This document shows, piece by piece, positions 24,090 to 36,009 of a stretch of DNA of 64,000 bases. Below the pieces are notes generated by a model. That model had not been told where the DNA came from, ran no database searches, and saw only the letters and a program-made list of their open reading frames with translations. This stretch comes from Taxawa tesnikishii (nom. ined.) (Eukaryota > Ascomycota > Dothideomycetes > Dothideales): contig JAPDRO010000008.1 of the NCBI GenBank assembly GCA_030247885.1, forward strand, positions 682,001 through 746,000. The letters are read 5' to 3'. Within the stretch, counting starts at the first letter, position 1; each line of letters starts with the position of its first letter. A program made the translations under genes and the position numbers.

Positions 24090-24949
24090 GGTCGGATCTT
24101 CAAGGAGCATGCAGCAGTGGTGTCTTGATCTTTCCTCATTACCGAATGCACTTAAAGATTACGCATGTGTTTTCTCCTTTCCCGGTTACCAAAACGACCG
24201 CTTTATGCAATTTCAATCTCCCTGCATGCACAAGAGATCATGGTCCGATCACTAGCCCTCACCGCCTCCGCTAGCGTGCTTTGAAGACTATGTAGACAGG
24301 AGCATCATCACCATTGCTATCAACAGGTCGCAGGACGTTCCTACCAACTGCTGAGTCAATGACGCCCCTTGATGAGCGAAGATCACCCACAAAGCATGTG
24401 CCCCTTGTACGCATCAACCGTCGAGCTGGTCTTCGAAGGGTGGCTGATTATCCCTATTACTACACACATCATGACTAAGCAAGTGCAACTCAACTCTTCT
24501 CCGCTCCTTGGAGGCACTTGTCCTTTGCGATCCACATACATTCTCTGCCAACTACCGAACCACGAAGTTGACAACACTTCCTCTAGAGTTGGTCAGAAAT
24601 AGACATAGGTCAAGGATAAGCAGCTCCAGTTCCTCTCGAACCATTCGCGGCAACTGTCCACCCGCATGACATGTCCTGCCCCGCACGCGTTGATCCTCGG
24701 GTCTGGAGCTGTGGTGCGGCATTTATATATATATATATCTCTCAGTACCAACCAGCTCCCCTGTTATCATCTCGTTCTCCTATTAACCAGCCTATCTGAG
24801 CCTGTAACTCGATTCTTTGCTAGTCTATCTGTGTAGACACTTTAGTTTTTCTTCGTAATCTACCGCCGCACTCAGTCTATCACGATCCGCCCTGCAGGTG
24901 TTCTCCAACTCTCTTATACTACATATCTCAGATCCTCCCAAGCATAATC
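24090..24949. other. Spacer and 5' leader of the 2OG oxygenase gene
   Basis: About 860 bp. Near its right end is a TA dinucleotide run (24723-24740) followed by a C/T-rich leader. No gene seen. Confidence 0.4.
24723..24740 (+). repeat. TA dinucleotide run
   Basis: A pure AT/TA run about 210 bp upstream of the oxygenase ATG. It could act as a TATA-rich core promoter element or be a simple microsatellite. Confidence 0.5.
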
Positions 24950-26277
24950 ATGGCTGCAGTCCAACGTCCTACCCAGCCGGCACAACTCAACGAGCCGGCC
25001 ATGTCTCCTTCAACACTTCTATCCTCTCTTCTCCCACATCAAATCAAACAAGAATCTCAGCCCGCAGCCACCACATCAACAAACGTAGCCCCACCAACCA
25101 GAGACGATGATGCGGCTTTAGAATTCGATGATCTCCCACCTTTCCCCTCCGACGTGCCCACTGCGCCTTTGCTGCGCATCAGCCTCAGCAAGCTGGCTCG
25201 CGGCGATGAGCAAGAAGTTGATCGATTATGGAAAGCGTGCTACGAGCTCGGATTCTTCTACCTGGATCTCCGAGATAGCAGAAACGGAAGTGGTATTAAC
25301 GGCGATCAACTCCTCAGAGATGCCAATTCGCTATTTGCAGTGGGAGAGGAGATCTTCGCGCTCCCGGTCTCGGAGAAGGTAAAGTACGACTTCAAGGACC
25401 GGGGAGTTATTTCGGATACAAGGGATACGGGTCCGGGGTCATAGATGCTCAAGGGACGAAAGATAGGAATGAGTTTTACAACGTGAGCGCATCCATATTC
25501 ACTTTGCCCTTGTCTCCTTCCCTTTCCTCCCTTATGCTCAGGATTCCTCAAGCTGTCGAGCTGTCCAAGTAACACGAGTTCCCAGGTCTCCAAGGACGAC
25601 ATCTTGGGAATCTCAGAGGCCCTCCCGGCCCCCTCCGTGCTCGACCCGCACCGCGCCCTCCTCAAATCATACATGACCCATTCCCACGCCATCGTAACCC
25701 TCCTCCTGCGCCACCTCAACACGCGCCTCCAGCTCCCGTCCTCGACTCTAGAATCACTGCACCGCCTCTCAGCTGTTTCCGGGGACCAGGTGAGATGGGT
25801 GCACGCACCACCGCAGCCCATGGACGACCGCAAAACCGCACTCGGCGAGCACACCGACTTCGGCAGCGTGACGGTCCTGTTCAACCGCCTGGGCGGGCTG
25901 CAAGTTCTACCCCTGGCGCGGATTGGTGCTATGTGAAGCCGCTTCGGGGACACGCGGTGGTCAACCTGGGTGATGCAATGGTCAAGTTTTCCGCAGGGAT
26001 ACTGAGAAGTAACATTCACCGCGTGGTCAACCCGCCCGGACAACAAGGAGAGTGTAGTAGGATGAGCTTGGTGTATTTCGCGAGACCAGAAGATGATATT
26101 GTGCTGAAGGTGTTGGAGGGGAGTGAGTTGATTGACGATGAGAGAAAAGGGAAGGTGGAATTCAAGGGCGAGGAGGAGGTCACGAGTAAGGAGTGGATTT
26201 TGAGGAGAGCGTTAGGAAGGAGAGACGGCGGGGATTGGAGTAAGAGCGGAGGAACGGAGTCGCGGAGGACTGAGTAG
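24950..26277 (+). CDS. 2-oxoglutarate/Fe(II)-dependent oxygenase (isopenicillin-N-synthase-like), frame broken twice
   Basis: Two exons around a 103-nt intron (25483-25585). The N-terminal DIOX domain contains WKACYELGFFYLD. The core has the iron-binding HxD in GEHTDFGSV, the distal His in NIHRVVNPP and the 2OG-binding Arg in RMSLVYF, so the active site is intact. The frame is lost after YDFKDRG at a GGGG run (25401-25404) and again after GGLQVLP at a CCCC run (25910-25913). One base more at each place yields the expected SYFGYKGYGSG and PPGADWCYVKP and a total of 408 residues. Homologues hydroxylate or desaturate small molecules; the substrate is unknown. No secondary-metabolite genes lie beside it. 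Confidence 0.85.
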
Positions 26278-26986
26278 GGAGTGCTGTAGGATAAAGTGTT
26301 GCCTGAGTTCGCTTCTCTGATCTGTTTTATCAAGTTGGGCTCCTCTGTCAAGTATTGGATAGTCCGTCGCTGGGAACTTCATTGGGAAGAGCTCACGTTC
26401 ATGGACTGCGGTCCCGCAAGGGCATCGAACAAGTCACCCATCTCATCTCCGATACGGCAAGCTGTTCATATACCGATCGTGACAGGAGACTCTTGTCTCG
26501 TGTGAGCTCGATCATGGCGGACCTCTCTTGTCACGCCAATTCTCACCGCTCATGCTAGCGTAGTTCGGAAAGAGATATGTACCCATTCGTTCACGGCTGT
26601 TGCTGGTTTGTCGGTGCGGTCGCAAAAAGACAACCGCCAGTGCATACCACAGTGCAGCTTTCTGTGGGGATCCCGTTGGTTGTATCGGCCATCAGCGCTG
26701 GTCCACGAAGGGTGTTCTGATAATTTTCTGATCGTTTCTGTCCTCTCCCTGGTCGGATAATCTCCCGTTTTCTTGTCAGCACATACAGATACACTCTGCG
26801 ATTTGGACTCCCGTATTTTGCGAAACTGAAGCGTAACCTCTCTTGGATGAACGCCTCGTGAAAGGAGGTTTTCAATGCCATTTCGTTGGTATGCTAATAT
26901 CGCTATACTGGCCCAGCAAATGCAACCCTTCCCACGAAAACGCCTCTTCCAAAAAGACCACGCGACCTCCTTTGTAGGCGATCCGT
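26278..26986. other. Convergent spacer, no gene seen
   Basis: About 710 bp between the oxygenase and ubiquitin-L40 genes. Minus-strand ORFs here overlap the L40 exon in the wrong frame and are shadows. Confidence 0.4.
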
Positions 26987-27530
<544 letters not shown>

Positions 27531-28689
27531 GTTGGCGGTTCTTCGTGGGTTCTTGGCGTTGTCGAATTCGCTGCTACGAGGGGAGTTGAAGATACGGCCA
27601 ATATCGATGGTGGGAGGCCGGACGGAAGATAATGCCGCCGACGCCGAAACGCCGAAGACACCGCATCTCGCTTCTCCTTCGCAACCCCCAGCGCTTGTTG
27701 ACACAACTCCGCCTCCATCTGTTATTATTGCCGTAAGAGATATAAATGGCAAGCTGTGCCGCATTCTTGCAGAAGGTACCGATGGGATCTACTCAACGCT
27801 CTCACGGCCTCCAGAAGAAGACCAACGTCTTGAAAGTACGAGGACGCAGCGGCACCTTCTAATTGGTCCTCTGCATCAACACCCATGGGAAGCAAAGACA
27901 GTATAAGTACCGGATTTGATTATCTGTTTGGTCGTTCTCACCGTTTTCGCGAGCGCGTCGATCCTCAGCACGGATGGTTCTGAACACCCGTGTGCTTTTG
28001 GCAAAGAAAGTCCTGCTTCTCTCTTCAGCTGCGCCCCTCGCTTTACACTCCAATCATTGAGAGCAGTGGCTCAATACCGACGGCGCTTACTGAGATGATA
28101 CCGACATGTCCATGCATGCTTTCACAGGCATCGCATATGGTCATCTAGCACTCACAGCTTCAGAAGTCAGTGTGGAATGCAGAGGATGAGATCTGCAAGC
28201 CAGACCACTTCACATATCCTCCTCGTCATGTAGGGCTACGGTTTCCAAGGCATGAAATGCATCACCAGTCGGTAAGCGAACACAACTGAGGGTTCTTAAG
28301 GCAGATCGTTTGTCAAGTGTATCTCCCGCACTCGCCGACGGAGGTTGGTGGCGGAAATCGTTGGAGTGCGTATGCTCAAACTGTACGGCGCAGGTTTTCT
28401 GCACCGCTTTCTTCCGCTTCGCATGCATACGTAGGTCACTTGCGCCTCTTTTGCGCCCCTATATGCCCTCTTGTGCACCTCAAACGCATATGCATCGCCT
28501 CAGGCTCCGACGAACAATGTCTCACGCAATGTCTCGCAACCTTTTGTTCTTGCAATACATCTGCTAAAAATTATCGTATAAACTCTCAGCTCTTTCCATC
28601 CTTCATCGAGATTGTCATTTACAAGTATCGTTATCTACATTTGCATATTTTTGTTCTCTCCTCCACTGTCTCGTTGATTTGTCAAAGCC
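27531..28689. other. 1.16-kb divergent spacer, no gene seen
   Basis: Presumed promoters of ubiquitin-L40 and the coiled-coil gene. Short ORFs on both strands are not credible. Confidence 0.4.
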
Positions 28690-30174
28690 ATGTCGGAAGT
28701 CAAGCTAACAACCCTGGATCCATTGACCAATACCACATCATGCATTGGATATGCGAGGACACAGGGACGAAGATGTCGCAACGCTATCGCACGTGAGAAC
28801 GCCACTAAAGCCAATGCACTATTGCAAAGGCTGCCTGCGAGAGACGACACCATTGTCTACCAGCGGGCACTTGCCACACTCGCCAGACTCTGTCTGTGTC
28901 GAAGGTGGCATCAAGACCAAGCGGATGATGTCGCAAGGCAGTGGTACCGGGAGACGAGTCGAGCGTCACGGCAAGCTCCCGCGGTTCAACCTCCGGCGCA
29001 GATCACCACTACCACAACCGGGACTGCTACCCCAATCGTAGGCACGGCCGCAGCCGATGAAAGCGCTAGTTTGCGTTGGCGCTGCCAGACCTTAAGTAAC
29101 CAGCTGTCCCAAGCGGACGGCAGGACCACCGAACAAAATTCCCGGATTGCAGCACTTCAGTCAGAACTCTCTCAAGAACGGCGACGGGTCACCAACCAGA
29201 CCAGACGCATCAACGTTCTTCAATCTGACCTTGACGATGTTCGGGAACAGGAGCAGGAGCAACGGGCCCAGATGGTGGATCTTATCCAGATTTCCGAGAC
29301 GGCCCGTCGCACTGCAGATGACCTCCGCACCAAGGTCGACTCAGTACAAGCATCAAATGCAGATCTGGAGAAGTCCAAGGCAGACCTTGGAAAGATCATC
29401 CATAGACTCCAGAACGAGGTGTCGGAGCTAAACCATACCGCAAGCGGCTCACAAACTGCCCTCGAAGCTACACAAGCCCAGTTGAACGCACAGCTGAAGA
29501 CCTCTGACAGTCTGCGCAAAGACCTCAAAAGCGCTAACAACGTCATCGGTACTTTGAAAAATCACGAAAGCGCTCTCGAGAGCCGTGACGAAGCGTTGAG
29601 GAAGCAGAAGGATGCGCCATCTCTGGCATTACACGCTGAGTCGGCTTTGCAAACTCACCGTACGGCTTGGGACGGCTACCTGGCTGATTGGAGAAACCTG
29701 GATGGTATGCCTGAGAGACGTAGCGACAAAGCTCACGCTGACCACATTACAGAGTCACACCCGCCTGTTAAGCCCGATAGAAAATCCCTGGTCAACGTTA
29801 TCCGCAATCGTATCAGTGGTGGCTCCGGCAGTTGCTCCGATGTTCCCGCATCTGAAGATGCGCAGGACAATACCTCCCGCGAGCATATAAGCTGGCCCAC
29901 TAGGTCCGGGCGCGTCCAGGAAGTTTCGTCCGCCTCCGTTGAGACGTTCTTCTTGAACTCCATACCTGGGCTTGTCGGCGGTGATGGTGTTGCTGCATTC
30001 AAGTACGCCCTGCACCTTCTTGGGGATGAAGAGAGGAGATGGCAACTCGACAGCATTTCCCAACGTTTTGGGAGCTTGGGCGCAGATACTCGTCGGGCCG
30101 TGATGCGTGTTATAGAGGCCGTACAGACGTTGCGCATCAGCGTTGAGCAGCAGGTTGGGAAGATGAGTGGATGA
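28690..30174 (+). CDS. Coiled-coil protein with an N-terminal Cys/His module
   Basis: A single 494-residue ORF starting at an ATG. The first 90 residues carry C18-x10-C29 (CIGYARTQGRRC) and C68-x-C70-x3-H74 (LCLCRRWHQDQ) with helical sequence between, which suggests a small metal-binding head. A similar head occurs, as I recall, at the start of many uncharacterised fungal proteins. Residues about 125-330 are a long heptad-rich coiled coil (LQSELSQERRRVTNQTRRINVLQSDL and onward), so the protein is probably oligomeric. A polar linker follows, then a helical C-terminal part with FFLNSIPGLVGGDGVAAF. I cannot assign a function. No signal peptide or membrane segment is visible. Confidence 0.85.
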   Translation: MSEVKLTTLDPLTNTTSCIGYARTQGRRCRNAIARENATKANALLQRLPARDDTIVYQRALATLARLCLCRRWHQDQADDVARQWYRETSRASRQAPAVQPPAQITTTTTGTATPIVGTAAADESASLRWRCQTLSNQLSQADGRTTEQNSRIAALQSELSQERRRVTNQTRRINVLQSDLDDVREQEQEQRAQMVDLIQISETARRTADDLRTKVDSVQASNADLEKSKADLGKIIHRLQNEVSELNHTASGSQTALEATQAQLNAQLKTSDSLRKDLKSANNVIGTLKNHESALESRDEALRKQKDAPSLALHAESALQTHRTAWDGYLADWRNLDGMPERRSDKAHADHITESHPPVKPDRKSLVNVIRNRISGGSGSCSDVPASEDAQDNTSREHISWPTRSGRVQEVSSASVETFFLNSIPGLVGGDGVAAFKYALHLLGDEERRWQLDSISQRFGSLGADTRRAVMRVIEAVQTLRISVEQQVGKMSG

Positions 30175-31003
30175 CATCGGATGGCTTCATTGGGCTGCTT
30201 CAATACACTTTCGTATTTCGTTGTCTCTGATCTCGTTTTTGTGTCTTCGTCTCTTGCCAGCGCTTATGGGTTACGATCTCGTTCTGTACGTTGTTCGGCG
30301 TTTCGTATTCCATGGAATCTCAGGTCCATTACATCCTTTTCTTACGAACAGCTTGTGCACACACACTACCAGGCGGCATTTTGCTCGACACGTGAACCAT
30401 ACAGCCATCCATGCGTTGGCGCAGCTATCGTCAAGGTAGACAAGAAGCACTGAAGAACCCCTTGTGAATCCCCTTCATGCCAGAAAGCGTAAAGGTATGG
30501 TAGTGAAATCCCCTTTAAAGACCAGCTCGGTTCTGGTGACGAGCAACGGGGCGCCATTCCCAGTGCACGGCAGTGACTACGAACAAGCGGGGTCGACAGT
30601 GTTGCTTGTTCAGACAGAAAAAGAGTGGTTCTAGAGAGAGCAGGCTGTAGATACAGGCCGTGACACCAAGCTAGTCGAGACGGTGAGGCCTAGCTCCCGA
30701 GCATACATTTTGATTCGTATCGGCCTGACCTCATCATACTGCCGTTGATGAACATGTTGACCGTCAACTCGAGTCAAGTGCACGCTGGGAGACATGCCGG
30801 ACAAAGTCGAGTTGCGCATAGCCTTCGTTGTTCGGTATCAAAGACTGCGCTGATGCGCATAGGAAGAACAATTTCGACATGCGGTTCCAATTTCGAACGA
30901 TTCAAGAATTAACTGTCGTTGTTCGTTTGCACCTCGAGGAAGGGTTCACAATCCCCGATGGTCTTGCCATAGCCACCCACACACACACCTAGCTACCTCC
31001 CGA
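30175..31003. other. Convergent spacer, no gene seen
   Basis: About 830 bp between the coiled-coil and permease genes. Nothing recognisable. Confidence 0.4.
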
Positions 31004-33008
31004 CTAGAACAACCAGCTAACAAAGGTCCTGTAGAACCAGTTGCCGCTCTTCGCCTCCGTCTTCCTCGCCGCCTTCCTCTCCTTCCACATCTCCTCATCA
31101 CGATCATACTCGTCCTTCCCGGTCCACAGATCCGCGTCTTGCGGCTTGATCCCCTTACTCTTGTACACGATCTTGTACCCGAAAATCATGATCAGGTACA
31201 GCGGAATGCCCAAGTACCCGGTGATGAAGTTCTTGTAGTCAAAGTCACCGTACGTGGAGGGCGAGCGCGTGAAGACGTTGAAGTTCTTGGTCAGCGCGAT
31301 CAGGATGCAGAAGAAGAGCGCGAAGTAGGTTCCCCAGATGCCGAGGGGTGCGCGGTAGGCCAGGGATTTGGGGTCCACGCCTTGCGCGTTGCGGGCACGG
31401 ACGAAGTAGATGTGGGTCACGAGAATGGAGATCCACTGGAAGAGAAGGTAAGGTTAGTGTGCGCACATTTGAGAGTATTGGATTTGTGGGGGGGGGGGTT
31501 GTGGGGAGATGGGAACGGGGAAAATGGGGAGGAAAAACGTACGGTCAAGAGCCCGAAAATCGTGACCAGGTTGACAAAATATCCGAAGACGGTCTTGGAG
31601 CTCGTGCTCACGTTCATGAACGCGAGGAGGCAGAAGCATGCGCTCAATCCAAGTGAATAGAATGGCACACCACGGCGATCTGTACGTGCCAGAAACCTGG
31701 GCGCCTGTCCCTTCAGCGCCAGTCCGTGAATCGTGCGGCTCGCGATATAAAGATCCGAGTTGCTGGCACTGAACACGAAGATCAGAATGCAGGCGTTGAG
31801 GAAGCCAGGCAGGGCTTTGATGCCGCTGAGCTGAATGGCAACGACAAATGGAGATGCGGCTGCGCTGTTGGATTTCTTGCTTGCGGCGTTAAGCTCCGCG
31901 GAGTTGTAGGGCACGATCATGCCAAGCAGGAGGACAGAAAGAACGTAGAAGACGAGGATGCGGTAGAAGGTCAGTTTAATCGCGCGGGGATGTTTCGACG
32001 TGGGTTCTCAGCCTCGCCCACAGTGACTCCGACGAGCTCCGTGCCCAAATAAGCGAAGACGGCAGTGACCATGCTGGACCAGACACCCAGGAAGCGACCG
32101 GTAGCGCCATCATCAATGTACGCCTTGAATGCGCCTGGAAGGGGCAGGCGTTAGCATGCTCACAGCGGAATTTCTGAAGACAAACCCTACCAGGATTGTG
32201 CCAGTATCTAAAGCCCTTGCGGTCTGAACGTCCTGTCAGCACCAAGTTTAACAGCATGCCAGCTGGTTGGCTTACCGTGGTCCGGACCGCCACCAAGGGC
32301 CAGAACGAGCGATAGAATGATCAGGCCGCAAATGACCACGACTTTGATGCTCGACAGCCAAAACTCGAACTCGCCAAAGAAGCGAATACCACAATAGTTG
32401 ATCACGATGATTGCAACGAGGAACACGGCGATGAAGACACCCGGGTTGACCCTGTCAGCCGGCAACCAATACTGAATCACCAGCGCGGCAGCAGTGAGCT
32501 GATTCGGTGTCGTGATGATGTACTTGAACCAGTATGTCCAGCCTAACGCGAAACCCAGGGCTGGGTCGACGAAACGGGTTGCAAAGGGCGAGAAACCACC
32601 AGGGCAAGGGATCCAAGCGGCCATCTCACCCAAAGCCGCCATGACGATCCAGACGAGTAGACCGACGAAGGTGTAGGCAATGAGGATAGAGCCGGGACCT
32701 GCTCTGGCTAGTGCTGAGCCGGTTCCGATGATGAGACCAGTACCAATAGCACCACCTGCGTTCATTTAGACACGGTTCCATCGTCGCCACACGAGGCGGT
32801 ACGGCTTACCGATCGCAATCATAGAGATCTGACGGGAAGAGAGGCCTCGCTTGAGCGAGTCCTCCGAGTCCTCAGGCGTCGTCAAATGGCCCGCATCGGT
32901 AGGTGGTGAAACGTCGCGGTTCTGATAATCGTACTGCGTCTTGGCCGTTTCTGGGTCTCTGGCCTCACTCGAGGAGAGGGAAGACGAGTTTCTGCCAAAG
33001 ATCGCCAT
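31004..33008 (-). CDS. Amino-acid permease (YAT family), frame broken once
   Basis: A plasma-membrane H+/amino-acid symporter. Exons 33008-32810, 32755-32276, 32223-32191, 32134-31543 and 31435-31004 total 1736 nt; one added base makes 579 codons (578 residues). The family signature GAIGTGLIIGTGSALARAGPGS opens the first helix, followed by GEMAAWIPCPGGFSPFATRFVDPALGFALGW. FGEFEFWLSSIKVV and TELVGVTVGEAENPRRNIPRAI are also typical. The frame is lost at a C run (plus strand G run 31986-31989) right after NIP. The third exon is 33 nt. The intron at 31542-31436 contains an 11-G run. The cytosolic N-terminus (about 65 residues) is Ser/Asp-rich. Confidence 0.93.
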
Positions 33009-34273
33009 GGTTGTATGCTTGAATCGATCTTCGATAAGCCGCTACCGGACAAACAGAGCGACGCGTGTGAGGCCGTACGCGCGCAACCAGAGCAGCGTCG
33101 CGCGCTTGATAAAACCAAAGCAACTCAGACACAAAATGCTGGAGCAGATGTAAGCCTTCAGCAAGAGGTGCCCAAGCCTCCTATAAACCTCCGAGGCAAA
33201 CAAAGAAATGTAGTCTTACCACTCCCTTCCCAAGGCCTTGTCAGCCGCGCCGGGTATGCAGGGCGTGCAGGGCGTACAAGCTTTATTTGCACGCTGACCA
33301 GAAGCCTTGTGCTACAATCTCCGGGACTCACGATTGGTGCCTCAACAACCAGACTCCGAAACGGTTTTGAGGGGCAAGGAGATGGAAACTAAATCCACCA
33401 CTCTCTGCAGACATGGAGGAAGCAGCGGTTCTATGTAGCTTTGCAGCGACTCAATGTGCGCTGCGCCTACCAAATCTCGGCCTTAGGATGCAGGCTCTCG
33501 GCCTTGGGATGCAGGCCCAGATCTACCTTCGCCGTCGCACAGGTTACATGGCCAAGAGGTGCGGCGCAGTCGGGGCGGAGGCGGAGTGCATCATCAGCGA
33601 TAGCGTGATTTTCCGACCTGTATTGTGTGATGAAGTGTGGAGAGGGTTGCATTGCCAAGCCTCCGCCAAGGCGATAAGTCAGCGGTACCTTATCAATTGT
33701 ATCCCGTACACCCATGAGAAACTCTCTCAGCGCGTCGGGCATGAGCGGAGAGAGGCCTGGAAGGGCATCGCAGCGAGGACGGGCGGGGCGGAGCGCGCCC
33801 AAGGTGTGTCTTCACTTGCTTCATTCCTTCCCTTGGTCTCCCAGCCCTGAGGCTCTCATGACGTGTGCAAGCTCGTTCCGCACGCCAGATGATAACCATG
33901 TCGACACAGCCGCAGAGCCCAGATGCCAAGCCAAGTGCTGGCAGATATCAACACGTAATATCATACCAAGGAATGAAAAGCACGTTTGTTGAGAGCGATA
34001 AGTACACGCAGAGAGAAAGGAACACCAGATGGACCCGTATGAGACAGCGCTCACAAACAACTGATATCCCTTTGCAGATCAGCTCTCGACTGATCCAAGC
34101 AATAAAACACATGACATGAAGAGCCCTTGCTGTTCCGAAGCTGTTATCAGAGGGGAAAGAAAGAGGAGAACACATGGACTCGGACTAGGTTCAAGTTTTT
34201 TTGGCAGTCAAACAACAAAGGTCCCAACAACACCTACAGCTACCCCCGTATCCAACTCCATTTCTACCCATCC
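33009..34273. other. Spacer upstream of the permease, no gene seen
   Basis: About 1.27 kb. It contains a duplicated block (GGCCTT.GGATGCAGGC) near 33479-33519 and a GCAGGGCGT repeat near 33257-33274. No supported gene. Confidence 0.4.
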
Positions 34274-35703
34274 CTACCCACCCCCACGCACCTCCACCCT
34301 CATCCAACTCGTCCCGATCCCACTGTTATGGCCACGCGCCCTCGGAATCAGCTGCTCGTGCAGCTCATCCCTTCCCCAAATCTTACTCAGATGATCCTCA
34401 AACGCTAAATCCTCCCCTCTCTTCCTCTTCTCCGGATTCCACCTCAACTCTTCCTGACACCAGCCCTCCATCTCCGCAACCACACCCCTCTTGATCGCGA
34501 TGTTGAATGCAAAACTACTCTTCACGAACCCGGCAAAACTGCTCGCTCTCTCCAGAATCTCATAATCGACCAGGGCCTGCTGATCCCAGCTCAATTTCTC
34601 CAAGGCCTCCCGATCCCTTCCCTCCAGCAAGTCCAGTTTGGAGGTCACGTTCAGCTTCTTCTTCGCCCACAGGATGTCCGTGAATCTGGAGAGATTGGAG
34701 GGTGAGCCGGTCGCCACGTATACGACGCCGAGTCCTTCCTCGACAGCCTGAGCCATGTACGTATCCGTCTGGCCCGAGAAGTTAGCAAAAGGCCCCGCGC
34801 GATCCCATCCTGCTGCCACGGCATCGAGCTCCGTGCGGAGGTGCGCACCGAGGAACGCCTGTGGGTAGTAAGGCCGTCGGGCATCAAGCGGGAGGGAGAA
34901 GCGCTGCGCGAGATTGAACGTTGCGGCGGCAGCAAGTTGACGTACGGATGGATGTAGACGCAGCAGGCCGCCGAAATCGCGCCGGATGGATGCGGGCAGA
35001 GAGCGCGTGTCAGGACCTTGCCAGAGGGTACGGCCGAGATTGACCAGTGTGATGTTGCTGAGGTCGGCGTTCTGCGCGCTGAGCCATGTGTCGAAATCAG
35101 CGACGGCGGCTTTCATGGTCCTTTCGGCCTCAATGTCGGCTCGCATGCTGCGCGGCTGGTAGCGTACTGGCAGCGGCGCCGCCATGTCCGACTCTTTCTG
35201 TGGCAGGTAGATGGCCATCTGGGGGCATTTGGCGCTCAGCGTGGAGATGAAGAAGCTGGAATCGAAGAAGGTGTCGAAGGGGTTTTGCCATTCCATAGCG
35301 AGCTTAGATCGGTGTCGGAGCGCTTAGCGAAGCTGGGCAGGATGATGGAGGCACCGACGTGGATGGCGAAGAATAGGAAATCGAGAATGTTGCCGCGCAC
35401 GTTACCGATGCCGCCGTTCGCATCGTCGAGGTTGAGGACAAGGTTAGGGCGCCATTCTATGCTTGACTGGTTGCACAGCTGCGTAATTGCGCTGCCGCTA
35501 GACGGGTCACCGACCTGGACGTTGAGCCAGTCTTCTATGAAGCCGTCGCGGTTTGTCGGACGTCCCGCATCGTGTAGTAGAGGAGGCGAGGCAGCTGGAG
35601 AAGACCGTATCCTGAACTCGTAAGACAAGAGATATAGCGGTACAAGCGTTACCACGGTCAAGGCCGCAACGCGAGCGTTGTTGTTGTAAGTGACAGCTAA
35701 CAT
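34274..35703 (-). CDS. Putative type II membrane O-fucosyltransferase-like protein, frame broken once
   Basis: The first ATG (35703) opens a short cytosolic tail and a signal-anchor (VAALTVVTLVPLYLLSYEF), as in Golgi glycosyltransferases. The luminal part begins near LNVQVGD and has LNLDDANGGIGNVRGNILDFLFFAIHVGASIILPSFAKRSDTDL, resembling the GDP-fucose-binding start of O-fucosyltransferase-like proteins. The frame is lost at a C run (plus strand G run 35279-35282) between NGKTP and FDTFFD; one added base gives 476 residues. The C-terminal half contains LHPSVRQLA, AFLGAHLRTELDAV and SSFAGFVKSSFAFNIAIKR; the HLRTE stretch fits the sugar-donor Arg motif of that fold. The acceptor is unknown. 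Assignment to the superfamily is moderately sure, the exact family is not. Confidence 0.75.
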
Positions 35704-36009
35704 CTTGGTGTTGGCATAGAATGGTGTGAGTGTTTCACGAAAGAACACGCCCAACACCAACTGCAAATTCCAGTCCCCCTTGCGTCCTTCTTGTGCCACC
35801 AAAGCCAGAAACACCCCATACCATATTCGCACCTGGTCCGCAGAACTAGTTAACCTGTGGAAAGTTCTAGTGAATGGGTTCTGCGTAAGCGATCTGGCAC
35901 CGACGTCAACCGCCGTGCTCGTGGCGGCTTAGTGGTGCAATAGACGACATAGCCATTTCTGCAACCTCCAACGGCATCCGCACGTCAAGCAATCGGCCTT
36001 GGTATCTGT
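35704..36009. other. Short tandem spacer, no gene seen
   Basis: About 305 bp between ATG6 (upstream, same strand) and the O-fucosyltransferase-like gene; presumed promoter of the latter. Confidence 0.4.

Noticed and set aside
25381-25460. Programmed ribosomal frameshifting in the 2OG gene
   Set aside because: There is no slippery heptamer or downstream structure that I can see, and the same kind of change occurs in many unrelated genes of the window.
22327-26277. A secondary-metabolite cluster (MFS plus 2OG oxygenase)
   Set aside because: There is no polyketide, peptide or terpene synthase, P450 or pathway regulator nearby; adjacency alone is not enough.
33479-33519. Duplicated GGCCTT.GGATGCAGGC block as a possible transposon end or regulatory array
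   Set aside because: Only two imperfect copies and no terminal repeats or target-site duplication nearby.
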